A stretch of DNA of 64,000 bases, from the NCBI GenBank assembly GCA_036503555.1, contig DASXWQ010000013.1, positions 200,313 to 264,312 on the forward strand, given 5' to 3'. Position 1 is the stretch's first letter. Each line of letters starts with the position of its first letter. The notes beneath the pieces were generated by a model. It saw nothing but the letters and a program-made list of their open reading frames with translations, made no database searches and had not been told where the DNA came from. Positions 16,854 to 24,286 of this stretch are shown one piece after another. The translations under genes and the position numbers were made by a program. The stretch comes from Actinocatenispora sp036503555. GTDB lineage: Bacteria; Actinomycetota; Actinomycetes; Mycobacteriales; Micromonosporaceae.

Positions 16854-17687
16854 TCAGTGTCCGGCGATCAATTGGTTGGCGACCGAGCGGGCGGTGTCCG
16901 ACGGGATCGCGAACCCGACCCCGATGCTGCCGGTACTGTCGCTGCCGCTGGTCGCGATCGCGGTGTTGATCCCGACGAGCTGCCCGCCGGTGGTGATCAG
17001 CGCGCCGCCGGAGTTGCCCTCGTTGAGCGCGGCGTCCGTCTGGATCATGTTCGTGTACCGGGTCGAGTCGACCGTGAGCTGCCGGTGCAGCGCGCTGACG
17101 ATGCCCTCGGTGACCGTCCCGGTCAGGCCGAGCGGGCTGCCCAGCGCCACCACCGAGTCCCCGGTACGCAGCGTGCCGCTGTCGCCGAACGTCGCCACGG
17201 TCAGCCCGCTGGCGCCCGACACCTGCACGACCGCGAGGTCCGTGCTCGGATCGGTGCCGACGACCGTCGCCGACCGGCTCGTCCCGTCGGAGAACGTCAC
17301 GGTCAGCGTCGCGTCCTGCCCGGCGCCCGTGACCACGTGGTTGTTGGTGAGGATCATCCCGTCGGACCGGATCACCACCCCGGAGCCCTCGCCCTCGCCG
17401 CTCGCGCCCTTCACGGTCACGTCGACGATGGCCGGCTGTACCTTCGCCACGACGTCCGCCAGCGACGACGAGTCCGCCGCGGTGGTCGCCGCGACCGGGC
17501 TGCTGGTGGGCTGGTGCGCGGACAGCTCGTGCACGGTGGCCGCGCCGGCCACGCCGCCGCCGACCACCAGCGCCAGCGCCGCCGCGCCTCCCGCGGCGCG
17601 CCGTCGCCACCGGCGTGGCGGTCGCGGCGGCTGCGGCTGCCAGATCACCGGGTACGGATTCACCGGGTACTGCGGGTGCGTCTCCAT
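16854..17687 (-). CDS. S1C trypsin-like serine protease (HtrA/DegP-like, no PDZ)
   Basis: A 277-residue membrane-anchored protease. A proline-rich cytosolic tail (1-30) leads to a helix at about 31-52, then the protease domain outside. The triad is visible: His117 in TNNHVVT, Asp150 in STDLAVVQV, Ser226 in GNSGGAL. HtrA proteins usually end in a PDZ domain; this one stops right after the protease domain. It may cut misfolded envelope proteins or an anti-sigma factor. It lies 66 bases upstream of the sigma operon on the same strand, so it may act on the anti-sigma factor encoded there, which is inference. Confidence 0.9.
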   Translation of the reverse strand: METHPQYPVNPYPVIWQPQPPRPPRRWRRRAAGGAAALALVVGGGVAGAATVHELSAHQPTSSPVAATTAADSSSLADVVAKVQPAIVDVTVKGASGEGEGSGVVIRSDGMILTNNHVVTGAGQDATLTVTFSDGTSRSATVVGTDPSTDLAVVQVSGASGLTVATFGDSGTLRTGDSVVALGSPLGLTGTVTEGIVSALHRQLTVDSTRYTNMIQTDAALNEGNSGGALITTGGQLVGINTAIATSGSDSTGSIGVGFAIPSDTARSVANQLIAGH

Positions 17688-17783
17688 GACCCCAGCGTGA
17701 GTCGACCCGCTACGCGGCCGCTGTTCGCGACCTGGGAGCTTCCCGGGAGTGCGGCCCGGCCCGGCGTACGTATCCTTCCGGTC

Positions 17784-18275
17784 ATGCCGACCGTGTGGAG
17801 GTCTCCGGCGACCGCCGGCGCCATCGCGTGGTGCGGTGTGTTCGCGGCGGCCCATGTCTTCTGGGGGCTGGGTGGCGACGCCGGACTGGCCTCGTCCGCC
17901 GGGGCGGCGCTGGCCCGGCAGCGGCCCTTGCCGTTCGTGCTGTTCGGTCTCTGGGGTGTGGCGGTCCTGCTGCTGGCGGGAGCCGCGCTCGTCGGCTGGT
18001 CGACGTCCGCGACGCTGCCGCGCCGCGCGCGGGCGCTCTGCGCGGCGTCGATCGTCGGCGTCGGCCTGCTCCTGCTGGCCCGCGCCGTCCTGGTCGAGCT
18101 GGTCCTCGCCGCGAACGCCGGCGGCGTCCGTGACACGGTCGGCCCGGCCGAGGCCCGCTGGAGCCTCCTGCTCTGGAACCCGTGGTTCGCGCTCGGCGCG
18201 GCGTTCTTCCTCGCCGTCGGCTTCCGGCTGGCCCGCCGGGCGTCGGGCCGGGACGACGCGCCGGCATCGAGCTGA
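17784..18275 (+). CDS. DUF3995-type membrane protein
   Basis: A 163-residue protein with four hydrophobic helices (ATAGAIAWCGVFAAAHVFWGLGG, PFVLFGLWGVAVLLLAGAALVG, ALCAASIVGVGLLLLARAVL, NPWFALGAAFFLAVGF). The H-x-x-W-G-L-G turn after helix 1 and RWSLLLWNPWFALG before helix 4 match DUF3995. Function unknown. A TATCCT element ends 8 bases before the ATG, which suggests an almost leaderless message. It is divergent from the protease. Confidence 0.75.
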   Translation: MPTVWRSPATAGAIAWCGVFAAAHVFWGLGGDAGLASSAGAALARQRPLPFVLFGLWGVAVLLLAGAALVGWSTSATLPRRARALCAASIVGVGLLLLARAVLVELVLAANAGGVRDTVGPAEARWSLLLWNPWFALGAAFFLAVGFRLARRASGRDDAPASS

Positions 18276-18286
18276 CCGGCGGCCCC

Positions 18287-18303
18287 ACCCGGCGGTGCCG
18301 GGT
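18287..18303. terminator. Hairpin between convergent DUF3995 and dehydrogenase genes
   Basis: ACCCGGC-GGT-GCCGGGT makes a 7-base stem with a 3-base loop. It sits 11 bases after the DUF3995 stop and touches the stop of the convergent dehydrogenase, so it may end both. Confidence 0.45.
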
Positions 18304-19337
18304 CACCCGGTCCTCCCGCGCTGACCGTCGGGCAGCAGGACGGCGGCGCCGGTGATCCGGTCGGCGGCGAGGTCGGCGAGGGCCCGGTCCGCGGCGCCCA
18401 GCGGGTACGCGGTGGTCTCGACGGTGAGGTGGTGCCGGCCGGCCAGCTCCAGGAACTCCCGGCCGTCGGCCCGGGTGTTCGCGGTGACGCTGCGCAGGGT
18501 CCGCTCCTCGAACAGGTGCGTCTGGTACGTCAGCGGCGGGATGTCGGTCAGGTGGATGCCCGCCACGGACAGCGTGCCGCCACGGTCGAGCGCCGCCAGC
18601 GCCACCGGTACGAGCGTGCCGACCGGCGCGAACAGGATCGCCGCGTCGAGTGGTTCGGGCGGCGCCGCGTCCGCCGGCCGAGCCGAGGCGGCGCCGAGCC
18701 GTAACGCCAGCGCCCGCGCCGCCGCCGCCCGGGTCAGCACGTGTACCCGTGCGCCCTGGGCGATCGCCAGTTGTGCGGTGAGGTGCGCGGAGCCGCCGAA
18801 GCCGTAGATGCCGAGCCGCCCGCCCGGTGGTAGCTCCGCCCGCTTCAGCGCGCGGTACCCGATGATGCCGGCGCACAGCAGCGGCGCCAGCGTCTCGTCG
18901 GTGTACCCGTCGGGCAGCCGGTACGCGTAGTCGGCGGGGACCGTGGTGAAGCGGGCGTACCCGCCGTCGGCGTCCCAGCCGGTGTAGCGCGAGTCGGGGC
19001 ACAGGTTCTCGGCGCCGGCCCGGCAGTACCGGCAGGTGCCGTCGGTGTGCCGCAGCCACGCGACCCCGGCGCGGTCCCCGGTACGCCAGCCGGTCACGCC
19101 GGACCCGGTCTCGACGACGCGCCCGACCACCTCGTGGCCGGGTACCACGCCGGGCCGGTGCACCGGCAGGTCGCCCTCGGCCACGTGCAGGTCGGTACGG
19201 CACACCCCGCATGCCGCGACCTCGACCAGCAACTCGCCCGGAGCCGGCTCCGGCACCGGGAGCTCCGCGGCCCGCAGCGGCCGGCCCGACATCGGCCCGG
19301 GATGCTCGACCCGCCACGCCGTCATGGTCGCGCCCAT
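18303..19337 (-). CDS. Zinc-dependent alcohol dehydrogenase (adh_fam_2-like)
   Basis: A 344-residue medium-chain dehydrogenase. Catalytic zinc ligands are seen in ACGVCRTDLHVAEG and PGVVPGHEVVG; the NAD(P) site is LGIYGFGGSAHLTAQLAIAQGA. The structural zinc loop reads TDGTCRYCRAGAENLC: three of the usual four cysteines are present and the first is replaced by Asp. The protein would oxidise or reduce an alcohol/aldehyde pair in the cytosol. M1 at 19337 or the next ATG five codons in could be the start. Alone in its unit. Confidence 0.88.
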   Translation of the reverse strand: MGATMTAWRVEHPGPMSGRPLRAAELPVPEPAPGELLVEVAACGVCRTDLHVAEGDLPVHRPGVVPGHEVVGRVVETGSGVTGWRTGDRAGVAWLRHTDGTCRYCRAGAENLCPDSRYTGWDADGGYARFTTVPADYAYRLPDGYTDETLAPLLCAGIIGYRALKRAELPPGGRLGIYGFGGSAHLTAQLAIAQGARVHVLTRAAAARALALRLGAASARPADAAPPEPLDAAILFAPVGTLVPVALAALDRGGTLSVAGIHLTDIPPLTYQTHLFEERTLRSVTANTRADGREFLELAGRHHLTVETTAYPLGAADRALADLAADRITGAAVLLPDGQRGRTG

Positions 19338-19558
19338 GCCCTGCGATCCTAGGGCGCCCCTCCGCCCGGGGTGCCGGAACAGGCCGTGATCGGCGGCGGT
19401 CCCGTCCCGTGGCCGTCCGCCACCCGCCGGCCGAAACCTCGGCGGCCGGGCCCTTGTTGCCCCGGAACGGGGTCCGGGTGGTTTCCGCCCGCGGCGACGG
19501 GGTAGTCGGTGCCTGTCCGGACCGCGCGTCGCGGTGTCGGACGGACGAGGTGGAGGCC
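19338..19558. other. Gene-free 221-base spacer
   Basis: This stretch between two divergent genes carries no convincing frame on either strand. It contains GATCCTAGGGC near 19344 and GC-rich inverted stretches around 19430-19460. It must hold promoters for the dehydrogenase and for the 110-residue protein at 19559, but I see no clear -35/-10 pair. Confidence 0.4.
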
Positions 19559-19891
19559 ATGGAGGAACCGGAGATCGTCGTACGGGCCGAGCCGGGCACG
19601 ATCGAGGACCGGCTCCGCGACCCGCTGGAGAAGCAGCTCACGTCCGCGTTGCGCGCCGCGATCCACCGGCTGGCCGACGACGTCGTCGGTATGGACGTCG
19701 CCGAGGTGGTCGACTGGCTCGTCGCCGAGACGCGCGACGGGTTGCACCCGGACATCGCGGCGCGGTTCGAGCCCAGCCGGTACGAGATGGCCGCGATCGC
19801 GGGGCAGCTCGCCCGGGGCGAGACGCCGACGTTCCAGCCGGCCGACGACGGAGAAGAGGTCCGGGGGCATGGTTCCGGCCCGGCTGGATAG
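19559..19891 (+). CDS. Hypothetical 110-residue acidic protein paired with a STAS-like gene
   Basis: I do not recognise this protein. It is acidic and helical, with EDRLRDPLEKQLTSALRAAIHRLADDVVGMDVAEVVDWLVAETRDG in the middle and an ARFEPSRYEMAAIAGQLARGE segment toward the end. No signal or membrane segment is present. The ATG is preceded by GAGGTGGAGG. The gene is 33 bases before the STAS-like gene and likely cotranscribed with it, so the two products may act together, perhaps as a partner-switching or regulatory pair. That link is inference from position only. Confidence 0.65.
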   Translation: MEEPEIVVRAEPGTIEDRLRDPLEKQLTSALRAAIHRLADDVVGMDVAEVVDWLVAETRDGLHPDIAARFEPSRYEMAAIAGQLARGETPTFQPADDGEEVRGHGSGPAG

Positions 19892-19924
19892 GCACCGCGC
19901 CCCAACAACCCGGGAGGTGACACC

Positions 19925-20683
19925 GTGACGGACGTCGGCACGACCGGTCGCCCCGTCGTACGCATGCCGGCGGAGCTCGCGGCCGGCCCGTCGGTACGCG
20001 TCGAGCAGGTGCCCGGCATCGGCTTTCGCCAGATGTCCGTCGTGGGCGACCTGACGACCGACGAGGCGCCCGCCCTGCGGCAGATTCTCAGCACCGTGCT
20101 CACGCTGTACCCCCGGGTGGTGCTCGACTGCGCCCGGCTGCGGATCCCGAAGTCCGTGCTGCTGTCGGTGTTCTGCACCGCGCACGAGCGGGCGGGTGGC
20201 TGGCCGCTGAGCCGGCTGGCGCTGTACGGGCTCGACGAGGGATCGGCGCGGTGGTACCGCGACGCGGGGCTGGCCGACCGGGTTCCGTACCGGGCGGGCA
20301 TGGCCGAGGCGGTCGCCGCCCTCGATGAGCGGCCGGCGGTGCTGCGGCGGGGCAGGCTGCTGCTCCCGCCGACACTCGTACCGGACGCCCGGGAGACGGT
20401 CGAGGGGTGCTGGTCGGACTGGTCGCTGCCCGGCGACGTCGCGATCCGGGCCGCACTGGTCGCCGCGGAGCTGGGTCTCGGTGCCGTCGAGGCGGGCAGC
20501 GTACGCGCGCGTCTCGCGGTGGAGTGGCGTCCCGGCGCGGTCGGCCTGGCGCTCACCGAACGGCTGCCCGCCGCGGGGCCGGTCGGCCCGCTCACCGCCG
20601 TCGCCTTGGACGAGCTGGCCGAGAGCTGGTCGAGCCACCCGCACCAGTACGGCCGGCGCACCATCGCGACGATCCCGCTCTGA
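19925..20683 (+). CDS. STAS-like protein with HATPase-like carboxyl half
   Basis: The 252-residue product has an amino-terminal half that looks like a STAS domain (FRQMSVVGDLTTDEAPALRQILSTVLTLYPRVVLDCARLRIPKSVLLSVF), where the strand VVLDCARLR stands where STAS proteins have their phosphoryl-accepting Ser/Thr loop. The second half contains VEGCWSDWSLPGDVAIRAALVAAELGLGAVEAG and ends with a VGLALTERLPA strand, reminiscent of the anti-sigma kinase fold but lacking clear N and G boxes. A fused regulator of the partner-switching kind is my best guess. GTG 19925 follows GGGAGGTGAC. Confidence 0.6.
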   Translation: MTDVGTTGRPVVRMPAELAAGPSVRVEQVPGIGFRQMSVVGDLTTDEAPALRQILSTVLTLYPRVVLDCARLRIPKSVLLSVFCTAHERAGGWPLSRLALYGLDEGSARWYRDAGLADRVPYRAGMAEAVAALDERPAVLRRGRLLLPPTLVPDARETVEGCWSDWSLPGDVAIRAALVAAELGLGAVEAGSVRARLAVEWRPGAVGLALTERLPAAGPVGPLTAVALDELAESWSSHPHQYGRRTIATIPL

Positions 20684-20689
20684 GCGCAC

Positions 20690-20725
20690 CGGCCCGGCCC
20701 GGATGGGCAACGGCCCGGCCCGGAT
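20690..20725. repeat. Two direct 15-base repeats
   Basis: CGGCCCGGCCCGGAT occurs at 20690-20704 and again at 20711-20725, a 21-base period, just after the stop of the STAS-like gene. Purpose unknown; it may form part of a transcription end structure or be a simple duplication. Confidence 0.6.
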
Positions 20726-20774
20726 CCCGCCACGGAGCTCCGCGGCCCCGACCCGACGAGCCCTCCTCATTTCT

Positions 20775-20792
20775 TCCAGCTACCTAGAAAGC
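20775..20792 (+). repeat. 18-base dispersed repeat, copy A
   Basis: TCCAGCTACCTAGAAAGC is identical to 49728-49745 and close to the perfect palindrome at 55593-55609. Its core GCTACCTAGAAAGC is a near-palindrome. This copy lies between the 3' ends of two convergent genes, which is odd for an ordinary operator. An ATG follows two bases later but opens only a shadow of the gene on the other strand. Confidence 0.75.
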
Positions 20793-20848
20793 CTATGCGT
20801 GCGGTGACCTCGCACCACCGGCACGGACCCGCCCGCGCCGACGCGGCC

Positions 20849-20890
20849 GGTCGCCCCGGCCCGCCCGGCTGGCGGGGGACCGGGGCGACC
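20849..20890 (-). terminator. Strong hairpin after the beta-propeller gene
   Basis: GGTCGCCCCGG and CCGGGGCGACC form a perfect 11-base stem, with an inner CCCGCC/GGCGGG stem. The structure starts six bases beyond the stop of the minus-strand propeller gene. There is no U-run, but the stem is long and positioned as a terminator. Confidence 0.7.
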
Positions 20891-20896
20891 GGGCGG

Positions 20897-23413
20897 TCAG
20901 GGTACGAGGCGGTGCAGCCGGAAGCCGTCCTGCACGTAGTACAGGTTGCCGAAGCGGTCGGCGGTCAGGCCCTCGACGGTGCCCTGGCGGAGCAGCGTCG
21001 TGCGCATCGTCCGGGGATCGAGACGGAAGACGTACCGACCGTGGATCGTGCCGTAGATCTGCCCGTCCCGCCCGGTGACGAGGAACGCGTCGTGCGCGTC
21101 GATCAGGTCGTCGCCGGGGATGTCCAGCTCGGGGAAGATCCGCTTGTCGGCGACGAACCGCTTGGTCACCGGGTCGTACACGAGGACGTGGTCCTCGGCG
21201 ATCATCCACAGCCGGTGGTCCGGCCCGACGGTCAGCCCGAGCACGGTACGCAGGCCGCGGCTGGGCAGCGCGATCCGTTGGCTCGCCCCGGTCTCCGGGT
21301 CGTACGTGAGCAGCACCGCCTCCTGCTGCGACGGCTCGACGCCGAGGCCGCCCCAGATCGAGGTACCGCCGTACACGATCCCGTCGAGGTACGCGAGGCT
21401 CGCCACGGTGCGGTCCTCGGCGATGTTCTTCTGCGTGGTGCAGGCGCCCGTGGCGGGGTCGTAGACGGCGAGCGCGCCGGCGAGCTTGCCGTACCCGCCC
21501 TCGGTGCCGATGACGAGCTTCCCGCCGGCGTTGACCATGCCGTACGGGCGGTCCTGGTCCTGGTCGGTCAGCGAGCAGACCAGCTTCGGGTTGGTACCGA
21601 AGGCCCACGGTTGCGCCGGCCGGTAGGCGTACACCTTCGCGCCGGGGTAGCCGCCGAAGTACATCGTGTCGCCGATGACGGTGGCGCCCTCGACCTGCGG
21701 CACCCCGGCGTACTGGACGTCGGCGTCGGACCGCATCGGGGTGTACACGCCGGTGCCGCCGGACAGGAAGCCGGACGTGTAGATCTTCCCGTCCGGGCCG
21801 AGCAGCGGGCTCTGCAGGTTCGTCGGTGCGGCGGGTGCGCCGGTGCCGATGACCGAGCTGAGCGCGTGGCTGCCGGTGTCGTACCGCATGACGGCGGGAC
21901 CGGCGGCGGTGTTGCCGGCGGCCTCCAGGACGGGTGCCGCGCCGCTGGTGTCGACACTCCACGAGCGGGCGCTGGCCGGCATCCCGGTCGCCACCTGCGC
22001 GGACGTCCCGGCCGCCAGGTCGTAACGCATCAGCCGGCCACCGGTCAGGTAGTAGGTGCCGCCGTCGACCACCGGCGACGCGCCCGGGTACCGCACGCTG
22101 GGGATGTCGGTGACCTTCGTGGCGCTGACGGTACCGCCGGACACGGTCACCTTCAGGATCAGCAGGTGGCCGTCGCCGGTGTTCGACAGGTTCGCGAAGA
22201 CGTACCCGCCGCCGGCCGCCACGGAGTAGCTGAACTCCTCGCTGGCGTACTCGGCGGGGAGGATGTCGGTGCAGTCGGTGCCGCCGCCGGGGCAGGCCAT
22301 GAGGTGGGCGTGCGAGCCGATCCCGGCGTACATGACGTCGGTGCTCGCGTCGTACGCGACGCTGCGCACGTACTGCTCGGGCGCGATCATTGGCCGGGCG
22401 CCGACCTGTCGGAAGCCGTCGGCGGGGGAGTAGCGGAAGGCGCCGCCGGACGGGTAGCCGCCGCCGTACACGCTGCCGTCCGGGCCTGCGGTCACGTCCC
22501 ACACGAACGTGTCGTTCGCGATGGGGCTGCCCAGGTCCTCGACGCTGGTCGCGCCGGGCGTGTACCGGTAGAGCCGGCCGTTCTTCGTGGCGTCGTCGAA
22601 GTTGTAGCTGCCGACGTAGATCGACCCGTCGGTGGCGGTGGTGGCGTTCCAGGCGCCGGTGGCGCCGGGCAGCGGCAGGTCGACGGCGATCGTCCCGGTG
22701 GCGGCGGTGATGCCCACCAGGTGCGCGTCCCAGTTGCTCGCCCCGGTCACCACCGTGTACGCGGTGCGCGCCCCGGCGCCGTCGACGCCGAACGTGGTGG
22801 CGTTGATCGACGTCTTGCTCACCTGCGGGCCGAGGTCGGTGTCGGTCGCGGTGACCAGCCCGTCGTCGGCGTACGCCGGGGCCTCGGCGGTGTCGAGCCG
22901 CAGCACGAGCCGGGTGGTACCGGCGGGTGCACGACCGGTGGCCGAGACGGTCGACCAGTCCGCGGCGGTCGGCGTGGTGCGCCCGTCGGTCACGCCGAGG
23001 ACGTGCCCGTCGGCGCCGGTGAACACGAGCCGCGGCCGTACCGTCGCGCCGGCGCCGGCGACCTGGAGGAACGCGTGGTACGTGGTGCCGGCGTGGACGG
23101 CGACGGGGTCGGCGACGGCGCTGGGCCGGGCGCAGTGTTCGGTCGGGGTGAGGCGGAGGCTGGTGGCGCCGTCGGCGTGCTGGTCGGTGACGGCGTCGGC
23201 CTGGCAGGTCGGATCGGGCTGGGGGAGGTCCTTTCCGGCTTGGCCGAAAGTCCAGCCGTCGAGGCCGGACTCGAAGCTGTGGTTGGCGACCAGGACGTCG
23301 CCGGTGTTGGTGTCCGCGGCGTACGCGGGGGCCGAGACCGGGACGACCGCAGCCGTCACCGCCAGGACGGCGGCGGCGAGCAGGGGAGCGGAGCGAGGGG
23401 GGCGAGGGGACAC
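20897..23413 (-). CDS. Large secreted beta-propeller protein with amino-terminal CBM-like domain
   Basis: About 838 residues. A Sec signal ends near SAPAYA-AD. Residues about 40-190 form a jelly-roll resembling carbohydrate-binding modules (VANHSFESGLDGWTF, then SLRLTPTEHC). The rest is a series of propeller blades recognisable from repeating motifs such as GSIYVGSYNFDD, GSVYGGGYPSGGAF, GKIYTSGFLSGG, DTMYFGGYPGAKVYAY, GKLVIGTEGGYGKL and GQIYGTIHGRYVFRLDP. It is released outside the cell and probably binds or processes polysaccharide; no catalytic residues stand out. GTG 23413 is eight bases after GGAAAGG and preferred over GTG 23422. It is monocistronic, with a terminator after it. Confidence 0.8.
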   Translation of the reverse strand: MSPRPPRSAPLLAAAVLAVTAAVVPVSAPAYAADTNTGDVLVANHSFESGLDGWTFGQAGKDLPQPDPTCQADAVTDQHADGATSLRLTPTEHCARPSAVADPVAVHAGTTYHAFLQVAGAGATVRPRLVFTGADGHVLGVTDGRTTPTAADWSTVSATGRAPAGTTRLVLRLDTAEAPAYADDGLVTATDTDLGPQVSKTSINATTFGVDGAGARTAYTVVTGASNWDAHLVGITAATGTIAVDLPLPGATGAWNATTATDGSIYVGSYNFDDATKNGRLYRYTPGATSVEDLGSPIANDTFVWDVTAGPDGSVYGGGYPSGGAFRYSPADGFRQVGARPMIAPEQYVRSVAYDASTDVMYAGIGSHAHLMACPGGGTDCTDILPAEYASEEFSYSVAAGGGYVFANLSNTGDGHLLILKVTVSGGTVSATKVTDIPSVRYPGASPVVDGGTYYLTGGRLMRYDLAAGTSAQVATGMPASARSWSVDTSGAAPVLEAAGNTAAGPAVMRYDTGSHALSSVIGTGAPAAPTNLQSPLLGPDGKIYTSGFLSGGTGVYTPMRSDADVQYAGVPQVEGATVIGDTMYFGGYPGAKVYAYRPAQPWAFGTNPKLVCSLTDQDQDRPYGMVNAGGKLVIGTEGGYGKLAGALAVYDPATGACTTQKNIAEDRTVASLAYLDGIVYGGTSIWGGLGVEPSQQEAVLLTYDPETGASQRIALPSRGLRTVLGLTVGPDHRLWMIAEDHVLVYDPVTKRFVADKRIFPELDIPGDDLIDAHDAFLVTGRDGQIYGTIHGRYVFRLDPRTMRTTLLRQGTVEGLTADRFGNLYYVQDGFRLHRLVP

Positions 23414-23486
23414 GAGCGCCACCTTTCCGGTGCGTCCGAGTGATTCAGGACGTGACCGTATTGAAGGGCGCGTCGCGGGTCAAGCC

Positions 23487-24236
23487 TCAGCCGAAGATCC
23501 CCAGTGCGCTCGCCATCGCGGTGGGGCCGAGATCGGTCGCCGGACCGAAGGGGTACTGGAGCTGGAAACACGCGTACAGCAGCAGGCCGATCGTGCCGAC
23601 CAGCGAGACCACCATGATCAGATGCGCGGTACGCCCGGGCACACCGAACAGGTACGACAGTGCAACGGTCAGCAGACCGCCGGCGACCAGGACGAACCAC
23701 ATCATCCCGGACAGGTCCTGCCGGGCCATCGCGAGCCGCTGCTGCCGGTTCTCGAAGACCGTGTTCAGCGACCCGCGCAGCTGGTCGGCGGTGGTGTCCG
23801 AGGCGTCGGCCGGTGGCCGCGCGGTACGCCCGAGCCGGTCGAGGATCCGCTGCCCGTCGCCCGGCACGGCCCGGTGTCCCGACATCGCCGGCCACTCCAC
23901 GTCGCGCACCTGCCGGGCGTACGCGCGGCAGTCGGCGCGCACCGCGTCGCGCTGGTCGGCGGGCAGCGCGTCGGCCGCCCAGTACATCTGGACGAGTCCG
24001 TTGGACTCCTGCGCCGCCGCGTCGCGCGCGGCGCCGACGTTCTCCCACTGGGACGTGACGACGAAGCCGACCACGATCGCGTAGAGCACGCCGACGATCG
24101 CGAAGACCAGGCCGTTGACATCGTTGTTGCGTTCCCGCCGTTCGTGGTCTCCTGCGCGGTACACCAGCAGCAACAGGAGGGCAGATCCGGCACATGCGGC
24201 ACCGATCCACAATGTCCCATACAGGTAGACCGACAT
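23487..24236 (-). CDS. DUF4239 membrane protein (bestrophin-like)
   Basis: A 249-residue protein with two amino-terminal helices (LWIGAACAGSALLLLLVY and VFAIVGVLYAIVVGFVVTSQW), a cytosolic or outer middle of about 120 residues, and two final helices (WFVLVAGGLLTVALSYLFG and LIMVVSLVGTIGLLLYACFQL). The ASNGLVQMYWAAD-like segment and RQDLSGMMWFVL match DUF4239. Some proteins of this type are called bestrophin-like, implying anion movement, but that is unproven here. Its promoter at 24267-24272 is TACAAT on the minus strand, and AGGAGGTAACC precedes the ATG. Confidence 0.82.
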   Translation of the reverse strand: MSVYLYGTLWIGAACAGSALLLLLVYRAGDHERRERNNDVNGLVFAIVGVLYAIVVGFVVTSQWENVGAARDAAAQESNGLVQMYWAADALPADQRDAVRADCRAYARQVRDVEWPAMSGHRAVPGDGQRILDRLGRTARPPADASDTTADQLRGSLNTVFENRQQRLAMARQDLSGMMWFVLVAGGLLTVALSYLFGVPGRTAHLIMVVSLVGTIGLLLYACFQLQYPFGPATDLGPTAMASALGIFG

Positions 24237-24266
24237 GGTTACCTCCTGTCTACGGTTAAAGCACGC

Positions 24267-24272
24267 ATTGTA
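24267..24272 (-). promoter_or_regulatory. -10 element of the DUF4239 gene
   Basis: TACAAT on the minus strand is a good -10 hexamer. Transcription would start near 24260, giving a 24-base leader that includes AGGAGGT. No good -35 is seen. The divergent secreted-protein gene starts only 15 bases to the right, so the two promoters overlap. Confidence 0.5.
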
Positions 24273-24286
24273 GTATTCTGCGGTCG

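Noticed and set aside
20775..20792. The 18-base repeat as an attachment site for an integrated element
   Set aside because: The 29 kb between the two identical copies holds ordinary metabolic and regulatory genes, with no integrase, relaxase or phage genes.
20794..23443. A plus-strand gene starting at the ATG just after the repeat at 20775
   Set aside because: The long frame is the shadow of the secreted propeller gene on the minus strand and has no domain or ribosome site.
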